Part shown: piece after piece, positions 14,481-20,618 of the stretch
Layout of the letters: each line of letters opens with the position of its first letter
Position numbering within the stretch: position 1 is the first letter of the stretch
NCBI GenBank assembly: GCA_020025915.1
Contig: JAHHRH010000025.1
Coordinates: 1-20,618, forward strand
DNA: 20,618 bases
Source of the DNA: Sutterella sp.
GTDB taxonomy: Bacteria; Pseudomonadota; Gammaproteobacteria; Burkholderiales; Burkholderiaceae_F
Direction: 5' to 3'
The notes under the pieces: model-generated
What the model saw: only the letters and a program-made list of their open reading frames with translations
Databases searched by the model: none
Told to the model about the DNA's origin: nothing
Translations under genes and position numbers: made by a program

Positions 14481-14722
14481 GTCCGCGCTCTTTAATGTTG
14501 ATCGCAGCTACCACGTCCGCGTTCCCCTGATGTCCGCAGGAGACGCATTCGAACGATGCCTGCGTCTTGCGATTGTCTTTGGAAACACAGCCGCATATCG
14601 GGCAGGTGCGACTTGTATTCCGAGGCGGCACCTTATGCACGTGTCCACTCAGTCTCAACGCCGTCCAATCAAGCTTGGAGAAGAACATTTCCCAACCTTG
14701 ATCGAGAATGGAACGGTTGAGA
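14374..14722 (-). pseudogene. tnpB: TnpB C-terminal fragment, copy 1
   Basis: TnpB is the RNA-guided nuclease of IS200/IS605 elements. The surviving part reads LNRSILDQGWEMFFSKLDWT, HVHKVPPRNTSRTCPICGCV, then the zinc ribbon CPIC...CVSC and ADVVAAINI with the third RuvC Asp. The stop is at 14374. The first two RuvC motifs and the whole N-terminal half are missing, so it cannot cut DNA. Upstream of about 14722 the frame runs into antisense IS21 istA sequence, which marks the junction. A continuous frame extends to an ATG at 14793, but those first residues are not TnpB-like. Confidence 0.85.
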
Positions 14723-15276
14723 CCGCCGTGAAATACGTCAAATGGAACGCGTTGGTGGGTAAGCAATTCAATGATTTGCAAGAATTGAACCAATGGCTTG
14801 TCAGATGGTCATTGACTGTGTCAGATAACCATGAGATGAATCTCTGGAATCGTAAAGTCACGCCCAAACAGCTATTCATCCTCGAGAGACATAAGCTACT
14901 GCCACTCAAACCAAGAATTGCGGTTTGGCGAGAAGAACTTCGTGTAGTAGATAGTTATGGCCTTATCCGCGTCGATAATGCCTCATACCGGGTTCCAGAT
15001 GCTCTCATCGGCAAGAAGGTCCAAGTTCTCATCTCAGAAGAAACAATCAAGGTATTCTCACCAGGCGAATCGCCAATCGAGTTGGATAAGGTCAGTCAGG
15101 TATACCGTCCAACTGAAAATTCTGAAAGAGCCTCAGAGAATAGCGTAGTGGCTTTTGATGCAATTTATCCCCTTCGACAAAACCCCTTGCAGCGCCCTTT
15201 GAATCAGTATGATGAACTTACTACCTCTATGACAGCACCTATCCGAGACAGCTATGGACGCCAAAAGGACTCCTAG
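14713..15276 (+). pseudogene. istA: IS21-type IstA C-terminal fragment
   Basis: The plus-strand frame from about 14704 reads ENGTVETAVKYVKWNAL, GKQFNDLQELNQWLVRW, then SYGLIRVDNASYRVPDALIG and KVQVLISEETIKVFS. This matches the end of the IS21 transposase catalytic region and its C-terminal beta-barrel domain. The N-terminal helix-turn-helix and the DDE core are missing, removed at the junction with the TnpB fragment. The frame ends at 15276 and overlaps the start of the istB fragment by 23 bp, the normal IS21 gene order. Confidence 0.8.
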
Positions 15277-15442
15277 AGAGGTACTTGAATTCTTCTTCTT
15301 TACGACAGAAATTCTACAGCGAGAAGTCAATCGAATTCAGATCGCGACTTTAGCTGCACACTTTCCAAGGGTTTGTAAGCTTGAGAATTTTGACATGGCT
15401 GCTCAACCATCATTGATGGCAGGGGAATTCGTAATGTTTTAA
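15254..15442 (+). pseudogene. istB: IS21-type IstB N-terminal fragment
   Basis: IstB is the ATPase helper of IS21 transposition. The 62-codon remnant carries the family's N-terminal segment: EILQREVNRIQIATLAAHFP, then KLENFDMAAQPSL. After that the family sequence stops and a few foreign codons run to a TAA at 15440-15442, overlapping the transporter's stop codon. The P-loop ATPase domain is absent. The ATG at 15254 is the natural istB start. Confidence 0.75.
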
Positions 15443-16500
15443 TCAATTTTTCCTTGAAATTGAGGGTTAGTGTGCTGGGCGAAGATAGAACCTGTCACAA
15501 GGCTCTTTACAGTACCGACAGCAGCGGCAGCCCATACGGCAAACGTCATTAACGTGAGCATGATGGCGATATAGGGCAGAATTTGGACTTCTAGCATGCT
15601 AGCCAAGCGGAAGGAGAGCACGGCCGAAGCGCCAATCGGGAAGACAAAGGCCCACCACGAGAGGGCAAACGGCAACTTACCCTGACGCAAATTGCGAACC
15701 GTCATGCTGATTGCTAAAACGAGCCACCAAAGCGCAGCACCCAAGAAGGCGGATGCAACGAGCATGCCGTAGCGAACGATAGATTCGTCAGCCGTAGTGT
15801 GCAAAAGTGCGAGCATCGAGAGCGGGATGACGCTCAACGGTGCCAAGTGCACCCACAAGGTCGGCGTCATCTTGCCTTCAACGGGGCTACCCAAAAAGTG
15901 TCGAGCCATCGTCAAGGCCAAAAGGCCTACATACATAAAGACCCCAGCGCCAAAGCCCATCATGTTGATGCCAAAGTAGACTTCACGAAGGACGCCCGTG
16001 GCAGCACCCGCAAGTGAGGCGCCAGCGACTGGAATAACCACGAGCCCTACCGCTGGAATAAAGTGCGCAGGCGTTAACATCGTGAGCTTCAACTTTTCGG
16101 TCATAAATAAAATAAAAAGCACGATGTAGCTCACCAACAACGTGCCAAGGGCACCGACCCACCACAAAGGGACGATCGCGGCAGTGGGCATGCCGTAAAC
16201 AGTCCACTCGGCAGCCATCACCAGCATGGCGAGTGGGAAAGTCACATAAAAACTCCCTTCGACTGGGTGACGAATGGTGGCGAGCACAGCATCTGGATAA
16301 CGTACCACACGAATGAGCGCAGCCACGCCAAGGACTGCCATCAATACAATGGCTAAATAGTGAAAGAGATCAGCCGCAAGACCAGCAAGCGCAAAAGATG
16401 GCGCTGCCTTGACCATTAACGTAAAAGCCAAACTCGTGACGGCGGTACCCATCACGGCAGCAAACCAACCTGGGGCCATTGGACGAATGAATCGTTCCAT
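15439..16500 (-). CDS. SLAC1/TDT-family anion or tellurite-resistance/dicarboxylate transporter
   Basis: This 353-residue inner-membrane protein has about ten hydrophobic helices. The opening RPMAPGWFAAVMGTAVTSLA is the family's first-helix signature, also seen in TehA, Mae1 and SLAC1. Later conserved parts include GFGAGVFMYVGLLALTMARH and LSWWAFVFPIGASAVLSFRL. Members pass anions, dicarboxylates or sulfite, or give tellurite resistance; the cargo cannot be told here. I choose the ATG at 16498-16500, preceded by CGGAG at suitable distance. A longer frame to 16620 would add 40 residues foreign to the family. The gene is isolated, with IS21 debris immediately past its stop on the other strand and no recognisable terminator left. 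The insertion may have removed it. Confidence 0.88.
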   Translation of the reverse strand: MERFIRPMAPGWFAAVMGTAVTSLAFTLMVKAAPSFALAGLAADLFHYLAIVLMAVLGVAALIRVVRYPDAVLATIRHPVEGSFYVTFPLAMLVMAAEWTVYGMPTAAIVPLWWVGALGTLLVSYIVLFILFMTEKLKLTMLTPAHFIPAVGLVVIPVAGASLAGAATGVLREVYFGINMMGFGAGVFMYVGLLALTMARHFLGSPVEGKMTPTLWVHLAPLSVIPLSMLALLHTTADESIVRYGMLVASAFLGAALWWLVLAISMTVRNLRQGKLPFALSWWAFVFPIGASAVLSFRLASMLEVQILPYIAIMLTLMTFAVWAAAAVGTVKSLVTGSIFAQHTNPQFQGKID

Positions 16501-17030
16501 GAAAAACTCCGTAATTAAACCGTTGTTCAGTCGCACCAAGTGGATGAATACATAGTATGAAAGGATGCGAAAGAATGTTCTAGAATTTATTAGAACGAAT
16601 ATTAACGAAGTACGACTCATTCGTCAAATTTTTAGAACGTCTGTTGAAGTCCTTTTGTCTTTTGTTGTCGTGGCGGAGTATGGAGAATCTCTAGAGTGTA
16701 TCGCTTAAAGAAGAAAGTAGAGTGATTAACTTAGCTTTTATATATTGGTAAACATTATTGAAATTAATTTAACGATAGAATAAGGCGAATTTCATCAAAA
16801 GCATTAATCGGCGACGCCTCCATCAATGACGCCTTGCCTCGCTTGTCATGGCACGACTGGTCAGTTGCGACTTTAGTCAATAAAGGAAAGTCGCTCGAAG
16901 AAGGTTTAAACGCTATCTCGAGAGGCTTTTTCGTTATGGTGATGGACACTGCGTATAAACCTTGAGGCGACTTTAGGCGCTAGTGTTTAGACTTTTGTGA
17001 GTTTCAGTTTGCATTTTTAAGGAGACAACG
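16501..17030. other. Intergenic region with a start-less reading frame
   Basis: This 530-bp AT-rich region lies between the divergent transporter and nadX. On the plus strand 16757-16965 is open for about 65 codons (…KALIGDASINDALPRLSWHD… to DTAYKP) without a standard start codon. The opposite strand has a 61-codon frame from a GTG at 16949. Neither is recognised. The end of the region should hold the nadX promoter; TTGAGG near 16960 is a possible -35. Confidence 0.3.
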
Positions 17031-17825
17031 ATGCCTCGTTTGGCCATCATTGGGTCTGGTGCTTTGGGCACGATTTTGGTGAATCATCTCGCGAAAGCTG
17101 GCGATTGGACGCTTACGGGCGTCATGGCGCGCACTCTTCAACATGCCCAAACCTTGGCTAATGTCGGGCACTGTAAAGCGACAACGGATTTAGAGGTGCT
17201 CTTAGCTGACCAGCCTGACGTGGTGGTTGAAATCGCTGGGATTGGTGCCGCGAAAGCCTATGGCGCGGCTGTGCTTGAGGCGGGCTGCGACTTGGTGGTT
17301 GTTTCAGCGGGCGCTTTTGCAGACCCCATATGGCGAGACATGATGGTATCTAAGGCCACCACCTTAGGACGACGCATTCATGTAGCCTCTGGCGCCATTG
17401 GTGGATTTGATGTGCTACGTACGGCCGCTTTGATGGGCGTCGACGAAGTGACGATTGAAAGCACGAAGTCGCCTAAGAGCCTCGCAGGGGCGTCAGGATT
17501 GGGCGACCGAACGCTTTCGAGCACCGAAGAAGAAATTGCCTTTGAAGGGTCTGTCGAAGACGCGGTAAGAGGCTTTCCGAAGAACGTGAACGTGGCCGCT
17601 GCGACGGCATTAGCGACGGCGTGTGACGACTTGGTGGTTCGTGTTGTCAGTCAACCAGGGCTCACCGAAAACACGCATCGCATTACGCTAAAAGCTGGCA
17701 CGATGCGCACCGACTTAACCTTTGCGTCGAGTTTTGATGCCACCAACCCACGTTCGAGCGTTTCGACGGCGTGGAGTGTTTTGGCGCTACTTAAAAACCT
17801 GCGTAGTCCGCTTTCGTTCTTTTAA
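17031..17825 (+). CDS. nadX: L-aspartate dehydrogenase
   Basis: NadX oxidises L-aspartate to iminoaspartate with NAD(P)+. It can feed NadA for quinolinate/NAD synthesis or work in aspartate catabolism. The 264-residue length fits the family. The Rossmann motif IIGSGALGTILVNHL is N-terminal, followed by DVVVEIAG, VASGAIGGFDVLRTAAL, FPKNVNVAAATALA and the C-terminal NPRSSVSTAWSVLALL, all typical. The ATG at 17031 has a strong AAGGAGA site 6 bp upstream. No nadA, nadB or nadC is in the window, so the physiological use is open. The gene is transcribed toward htpG and ends at a terminator shared between the two converging genes. Confidence 0.92.
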   Translation: MPRLAIIGSGALGTILVNHLAKAGDWTLTGVMARTLQHAQTLANVGHCKATTDLEVLLADQPDVVVEIAGIGAAKAYGAAVLEAGCDLVVVSAGAFADPIWRDMMVSKATTLGRRIHVASGAIGGFDVLRTAALMGVDEVTIESTKSPKSLAGASGLGDRTLSSTEEEIAFEGSVEDAVRGFPKNVNVAAATALATACDDLVVRVVSQPGLTENTHRITLKAGTMRTDLTFASSFDATNPRSSVSTAWSVLALLKNLRSPLSFF

Positions 17826-17955
17826 CGTGTGGTTTGTTCGCTACCGAGTACTGACACATATTCGTTAGTGAACATGAATTGCATCGAAATCCTGAGGTTG
17901 AGTAGAGCGAATCTCTCTGGAAACTCGAACGTTGATTGGGGGGAGTGCCAAAGAC

Positions 17956-17993
17956 AAAAAAAGGTGGCCTTTTGTCGAAGACCACCCTTTTTT
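17956..17993. terminator. Bidirectional terminator between nadX and htpG
   Basis: GGTGG (17963-17967) pairs with CCACC (17982-17986), with an inner CTT/AAG extension. It is flanked by A7 on the left and T7 on the right, so it can end transcription from both nadX (plus) and htpG (minus). Confidence 0.9.
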
Positions 17994-18010
17994 ATGCAAG
18001 GTAAGCCTGA

Positions 18011-19894
18011 TTACTTCAAGAGCAATTCATTCATGAGCTTCACAAAGGCAGCGGGATCCTTCACGGAACCCTGGTCTGCAAGCGAAGCCTGACCTAACAT
18101 AAGGTCGCACCACTGGCCGAAGCGAGCGTCGTCTTTTTCAGCCGCAGCCTTGACGAGTAACGGGTGAGACGGATTGATTTCGAGTGTGACGCGGTCTTCA
18201 GGGACTTCCTGACCGGCTGCTTCGAGCATTCGGCGCATCTGCGGCGTCAAGCGCTTATCGTTGTCGCAGACCACACAGCTCGGGCTATCGACCAAGCGTG
18301 AAGAAACGCGAACACCTTCAACGCGTTCACCCAAGGCCTTCTTGATACGGTCAACAAGCCCCGTGGATTCACGAACGGTTTCTTCGTGCTTCTTTTCTTC
18401 TTCGCTGTCAGCAAGGTCGCCAAGCTTCAAGTCAGAAGCCGTGACTGGGATGAATTCACGACCGTCGAATTCGTTAATGCCCTGCATCAACCATTCGTCG
18501 ATACGCTGCGTCATGAGAAGGACTTCAACACCCTTACGACGGAAGGTTTCGAGGTACGGCGAATTGATGGCCGTTTCGAAATTGCCGGCGGTGAGGTAGT
18601 AGATGTGCTTCTGCTTTTCAGGCATGCGAGCAACGTAGTCCGTGAGGCTCACGTTTTCTTCAGGCGTACCCGTCTTAGTCGAAGCAAAGCGAAGGAGCTT
18701 CAAGACAGCTTCACGGTTCGAGAAGTCTTCAACAGGGCCTTCCTTGAGGACAGCACCGAAATTCTTCCAGAAAGCGGCGTACTTTTCTTGATCGTCAGCG
18801 AGCTTGGCAATCATATCCAAGGCACGCTTTGTCAAGGCACGCTTTAACTTCTGGGTGACGCGGCTCTCCTGCAAGAGTTCACGGGAGACGTTGAGCGGCA
18901 AATCGGCCGTGTCAACGAGACCACGGATAAAGCGGAGATAGTTCGGGAGGAACTGTTCGGCGTCATCCATGATGAACACACGCTGGACGAAAAGCTTCAG
19001 ACCATGTTGCTTTTCACGGGTATAGAGATCCCATGGGGCTTCACTCGGTACGTAGAGAAGAGACGTATATTCGAGTTCGCCTTCCACGCGGTTATGTGTC
19101 CACGTGGAAGGGTCGCTATAGTCGTGCGTCAAATGACGATAGAAAGCCTTGTACTGATCTTCAGTCACGTCCTTCGGTGGAAGGGTCCAAAGGGCGCGAG
19201 CATCGTTAACCTGTTCCCAAGCAAAGGTCGGTTCTGCCTTTTCTTCCTCGGCGGGCTTCTTTTCCCAAAGGAAAACAGGCGTCGAGATATGGTCAGAATA
19301 CTTCGTGATGGCATCACGCAAGCGCCACTGACCCAAGAATTCCTTTTCTTCAGGCTTGAGGTGAAGAATGATTTCGGTACCGCGAGCTTCGCGGGTGACG
19401 TTACCCGAGGTGAACGTGCCGTTGCCATCAGATTCCCACTGAACGGCTTCTTCAGGCTTAGCGCCAGCCTTACGAGAAATCACTGTGACGCGGTCAGCCA
19501 CGATAAAGGCGGAGTAAAAGCCCACGCCGAACTGGCCGATCAACTGAGAGTCCTTCTTTTCTTCGCCCGTGAGGCTAGCCATAAAGGCTTCTGTGCCGGA
19601 CTTAGCGATCGTGCCGAGATGTTCGTTGGCTTCAGCGAGCGTCATGCCAATACCGTTATCGATCACGGTGAGGGTGCCAGCTTCTTCGTCTGCACGAACA
19701 CGAATGCTGAAGATTGGATCGTCAGCCGTCAATTCAGAGTTCGTAAGCGAAAGAAAGCGCAACTTGTCCACCGCGTCAGAAGCGTTGGAAACGAGTTCAC
19801 GAAGGAAAACTTCCTTGTTTGAATAAAGGGACTTGGCGAGAAGACTGAGGAGCTTCGTCACTTCAGTCTGAAAACCATGGACTTCCTGTGCCAT
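18011..19894 (-). CDS. htpG: Hsp90-family chaperone HtpG
   Basis: HtpG is the cytoplasmic bacterial Hsp90, an ATP-dependent dimeric chaperone that helps remodel client proteins with the DnaK system. The 627-residue length is normal. The N-terminal GHKL ATPase domain is complete: FLRELVSNASDAVDKL with the Mg-binding Asn, VIDNGIGM, and the lid region GQFGVGFYSAFIV. The middle domain carries the conserved NVSRELLQESR with its catalytic Arg, and a C-terminal dimerisation domain follows. There is no MEEVD tail, as expected in bacteria. The ATG at 19892-19894 is preceded by GGAG. A consensus RpoH promoter lies 50-78 bp upstream, so heat-shock control is expected. The gene stands alone. Confidence 0.98.
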   Translation of the reverse strand: MAQEVHGFQTEVTKLLSLLAKSLYSNKEVFLRELVSNASDAVDKLRFLSLTNSELTADDPIFSIRVRADEEAGTLTVIDNGIGMTLAEANEHLGTIAKSGTEAFMASLTGEEKKDSQLIGQFGVGFYSAFIVADRVTVISRKAGAKPEEAVQWESDGNGTFTSGNVTREARGTEIILHLKPEEKEFLGQWRLRDAITKYSDHISTPVFLWEKKPAEEEKAEPTFAWEQVNDARALWTLPPKDVTEDQYKAFYRHLTHDYSDPSTWTHNRVEGELEYTSLLYVPSEAPWDLYTREKQHGLKLFVQRVFIMDDAEQFLPNYLRFIRGLVDTADLPLNVSRELLQESRVTQKLKRALTKRALDMIAKLADDQEKYAAFWKNFGAVLKEGPVEDFSNREAVLKLLRFASTKTGTPEENVSLTDYVARMPEKQKHIYYLTAGNFETAINSPYLETFRRKGVEVLLMTQRIDEWLMQGINEFDGREFIPVTASDLKLGDLADSEEEKKHEETVRESTGLVDRIKKALGERVEGVRVSSRLVDSPSCVVCDNDKRLTPQMRRMLEAAGQEVPEDRVTLEINPSHPLLVKAAAEKDDARFGQWCDLMLGQASLADQGSVKDPAAFVKLMNELLLK

Positions 19895-19943
19895 TTCTAA
19901 TTTTTCTCCGAGTGTAGGTCACGCATTGGACCCGATAGAACCT

Positions 19944-19972
19944 TATATGGGGACGAATGGCAAAATTTCAAG
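19944..19972 (-). promoter_or_regulatory. RpoH (sigma-32) heat-shock promoter of htpG
   Basis: On the minus strand CTTGAAA (19966-19972) is followed after 13 bp by CCCCATATA (19944-19952). This equals the sigma-32 consensus in both elements and spacing. It lies 50 bp from the htpG start. Confidence 0.93.
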
Positions 19973-20023
19973 GCGATCGTTCTTTTATTCAATAAAACTT
20001 GTCCGACGTCTGAAGCACAGTAG

Positions 20024-20048
20024 GAGGCTAATCGTCTTCCTTAGCCTC
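20024..20048. other. Stem-loop between htpG and the IS copy
   Basis: GAGGCTAA (20024-20031) pairs perfectly with TTAGCCTC (20041-20048) around a 9-nt loop. No T-tract follows on either side. It lies just outside the right end of the downstream IS fragment; role unknown. Confidence 0.4.
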
Positions 20049-20065
20049 TAGCTGGTCTTCGTTCA

Positions 20066-20230
20066 TTGACGTTCTCTCCGTCGTGAACGGCGGAGATTCT
20101 CTACTGTGTCAGTAGCTTGCGCTACTGATCCCTTCGGTGGATTCCTGCTGCTGATTCGGGTCGGCTTTTTAGACCGACCCGAATTCACTTGAGCCTGAGC
20201 ATTCTTCTCAGACTCCCCACAGGCTAACGA
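20066..20230 (-). ncRNA. Candidate omega-RNA scaffold, copy 2
   Basis: Three stems are intact on the minus strand. An 11-bp perfect stem lies at 20154-20164 with 20174-20184 (half-site ATTCGGGTCGG). CAGTAGC/GCTACTG closes a GCAA tetraloop near 20109-20127. TCTCCG...CGGAGA sits next to the element boundary. This is where IS200/IS605 right-end guide RNAs lie; sequence below 20066 would be the guide. No promoter or transcript is shown here. Confidence 0.4.
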
Positions 20231-20417
20231 GCTTCGTCCGCGCTCTTTAATGTTGATCGCAGCTACCACGTCCGCGGTCCCCTGATGTCCGCAGGAGACG
20301 CATTCGAACGATGCCTGCGTCTTGCGAATGTCTTTGGAAACACAGCCGCATATCGGGCAGGTGCGACTTGTATTTTGGGGCGGCACCTTATGCACGTGTC
20401 CGCCCAGTCTCAACGCC
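20066..20417 (-). pseudogene. tnpB: TnpB C-terminal fragment, copy 2
   Basis: The frame reads HVHKVPPQNTSRTCPICGCV, the zinc ribbon CPIC...CVSC, and TADVVAAINIKERGRSSLA, with the third RuvC Asp kept. The N-terminal domains and first two RuvC motifs are missing; the break is at 20417, where tnpA sequence begins. Relative to copy 1, compensating 1-bp differences near 20142-20160 change the end of the frame, so it stays open to 20063 rather than stopping early. No nuclease activity is expected. Confidence 0.85.
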
Positions 20418-20560
20418 TAGAATCACGTGCACCTGTTGGTGAACTATCCTCCCACTGTTTCCGTTTCTAAGCTCGTCAACAGCCTCAAGGGCGTTTCTAG
20501 CCGAATGCTCCGAAAGCAATCGCAGACTCGGTTCGAAAGAGGCTTTGGATCTTGCTTGTG
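20418..20560 (+). pseudogene. tnpA: IS200/IS605 TnpA (Y1 HUH transposase) fragment
   Basis: The plus-strand frame reads NHVHLLVNYPPTVSVSKLVN then SLKGVSSRMLRKQ, the most conserved part of the Y1 transposase, with the HUH metal motif as HVH. The N-terminal strand before it is missing. After LWS the match degrades to a TAA near 20558, so the catalytic-Tyr helix is not present in frame. It cannot act on its own. Confidence 0.75.
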
Positions 20561-20618
20561 GTCGCTCTATTTGTCAAAATATCTTTCCAGGAGTTAAATG
20601 CACAAAAGGAAAGATAAA

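Larger units (their letters stand above)
14311..14722 (-). mobile_element. IS200/IS605-type right-end fragment, copy 1
   Basis: The minus-strand fragment consists of a TnpB C-terminus plus the element's right end. The first 352 bp (14311-14662) are about 96% identical to 20066-20417. The right end has two hairpins on the minus strand: CAGCAGC/GCTACTG with one mismatch, and TCTCCG...CGGAGA. It reaches TCAA at the boundary, as in the sister copy. The other side is cut off inside tnpB by IS21 sequence near 14713-14722. Confidence 0.8.
20066..20618. mobile_element. IS200/IS605-type element with internal deletion, copy 2 (runs off window)
   Basis: From the right end (TCAA on the minus strand, 20066-20069) the element contains a minus-strand tnpB tail. 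It then switches abruptly at 20417/20418 to a plus-strand tnpA fragment. This is the order expected for a divergent tnpA-tnpB element from which the middle, including both N-termini, has been deleted. The first 352 bp are about 96% identical to copy 1. The left end is beyond the window. Confidence 0.75.

Noticed and set aside
19004..19822. 272-codon plus-strand frame opposite htpG
   Set aside because: Antisense to the highly conserved htpG coding sequence; no recognisable domain.
14311..20618. Composite transposon carrying the transporter, nadX and htpG
   Set aside because: The flanking repeats are only right-end fragments without transposase or left ends; IS605-type elements do not normally form composites.
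1..20618. tRNA or rRNA genes
   Set aside because: No cloverleaf or rRNA-like segment was seen on either strand by eye; a tRNA search program would be decisive.

Overview
The window comes from a Gram-negative bacterium with about 50% GC. It carries lpxH (lipid A synthesis), a bacterial htpG behind a consensus RpoH heat-shock promoter, and several signal-peptide proteins. Gene content and style would fit a host-associated betaproteobacterium of the Sutterellaceae type. That placement is inference; nothing here is a taxonomic marker.

Layout. (1) 1-2110: an unrecognised partial reading frame, a 68-bp imperfect hairpin, then a decayed IS4-superfamily element (356-2109). Its transposase has two nonsense mutations, a homopolymer frameshift and an apparently lost catalytic Asp. 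(2) 2131-5142, minus strand: a CpXC zinc-ribbon protein, then a tight operon read from high to low coordinates: RlaP/YcgL-type nucleotidyltransferase, WYL regulator, secreted protein built of 17-residue repeats. (3) 5380-5963: a gene broken by two frameshifts. (4) 6056-7941, minus: lpxH, a secreted Pro/Ala/Gln-rich protein with a glycine-zipper segment, and a small heavy-metal-associated (HMA) protein behind a candidate Fur box. (5) 7998-12060: a lysine biosynthesis locus. A well-preserved lysine riboswitch with a terminator precedes dapA-dapB-dapH (minus), and an M20 amidohydrolase resembling N-acetyl-diaminopimelate deacetylase is divergent (plus). Together they form most of the acetylase branch of the diaminopimelate pathway. 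(6) 12221-13986, plus: a sodium/amino acid symporter (AGCS family) and a 92-residue protein I do not recognise. (7) 14102-15442: a mobile-element graveyard with a serine-recombinase remnant, a TnpB tail with IS200/IS605 right-end hairpins, and IS21 istA/istB fragments. (8) 15439-19972: a SLAC1/TDT-family transporter, aspartate dehydrogenase nadX, and htpG. (9) 20066 to the end: a second TnpB tail about 96% identical to the first, joined to a fragment of a divergent tnpA.

How the parts work together. The dap genes draw aspartate-semialdehyde and pyruvate into diaminopimelate and lysine, with lysine acting as feedback signal through the riboswitch. NadX also uses aspartate, but it is separated from the dap genes by the mobile island. 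The two 352-bp TnpB-tail repeats lie in direct orientation around the transporter-nadX-htpG segment and could recombine.

The items most worth following are the riboswitch-controlled acetylase-branch dap locus, the RlaP-WYL-repeat-protein operon, and the two TnpB-less right ends that may still specify omega-RNA-like transcripts.
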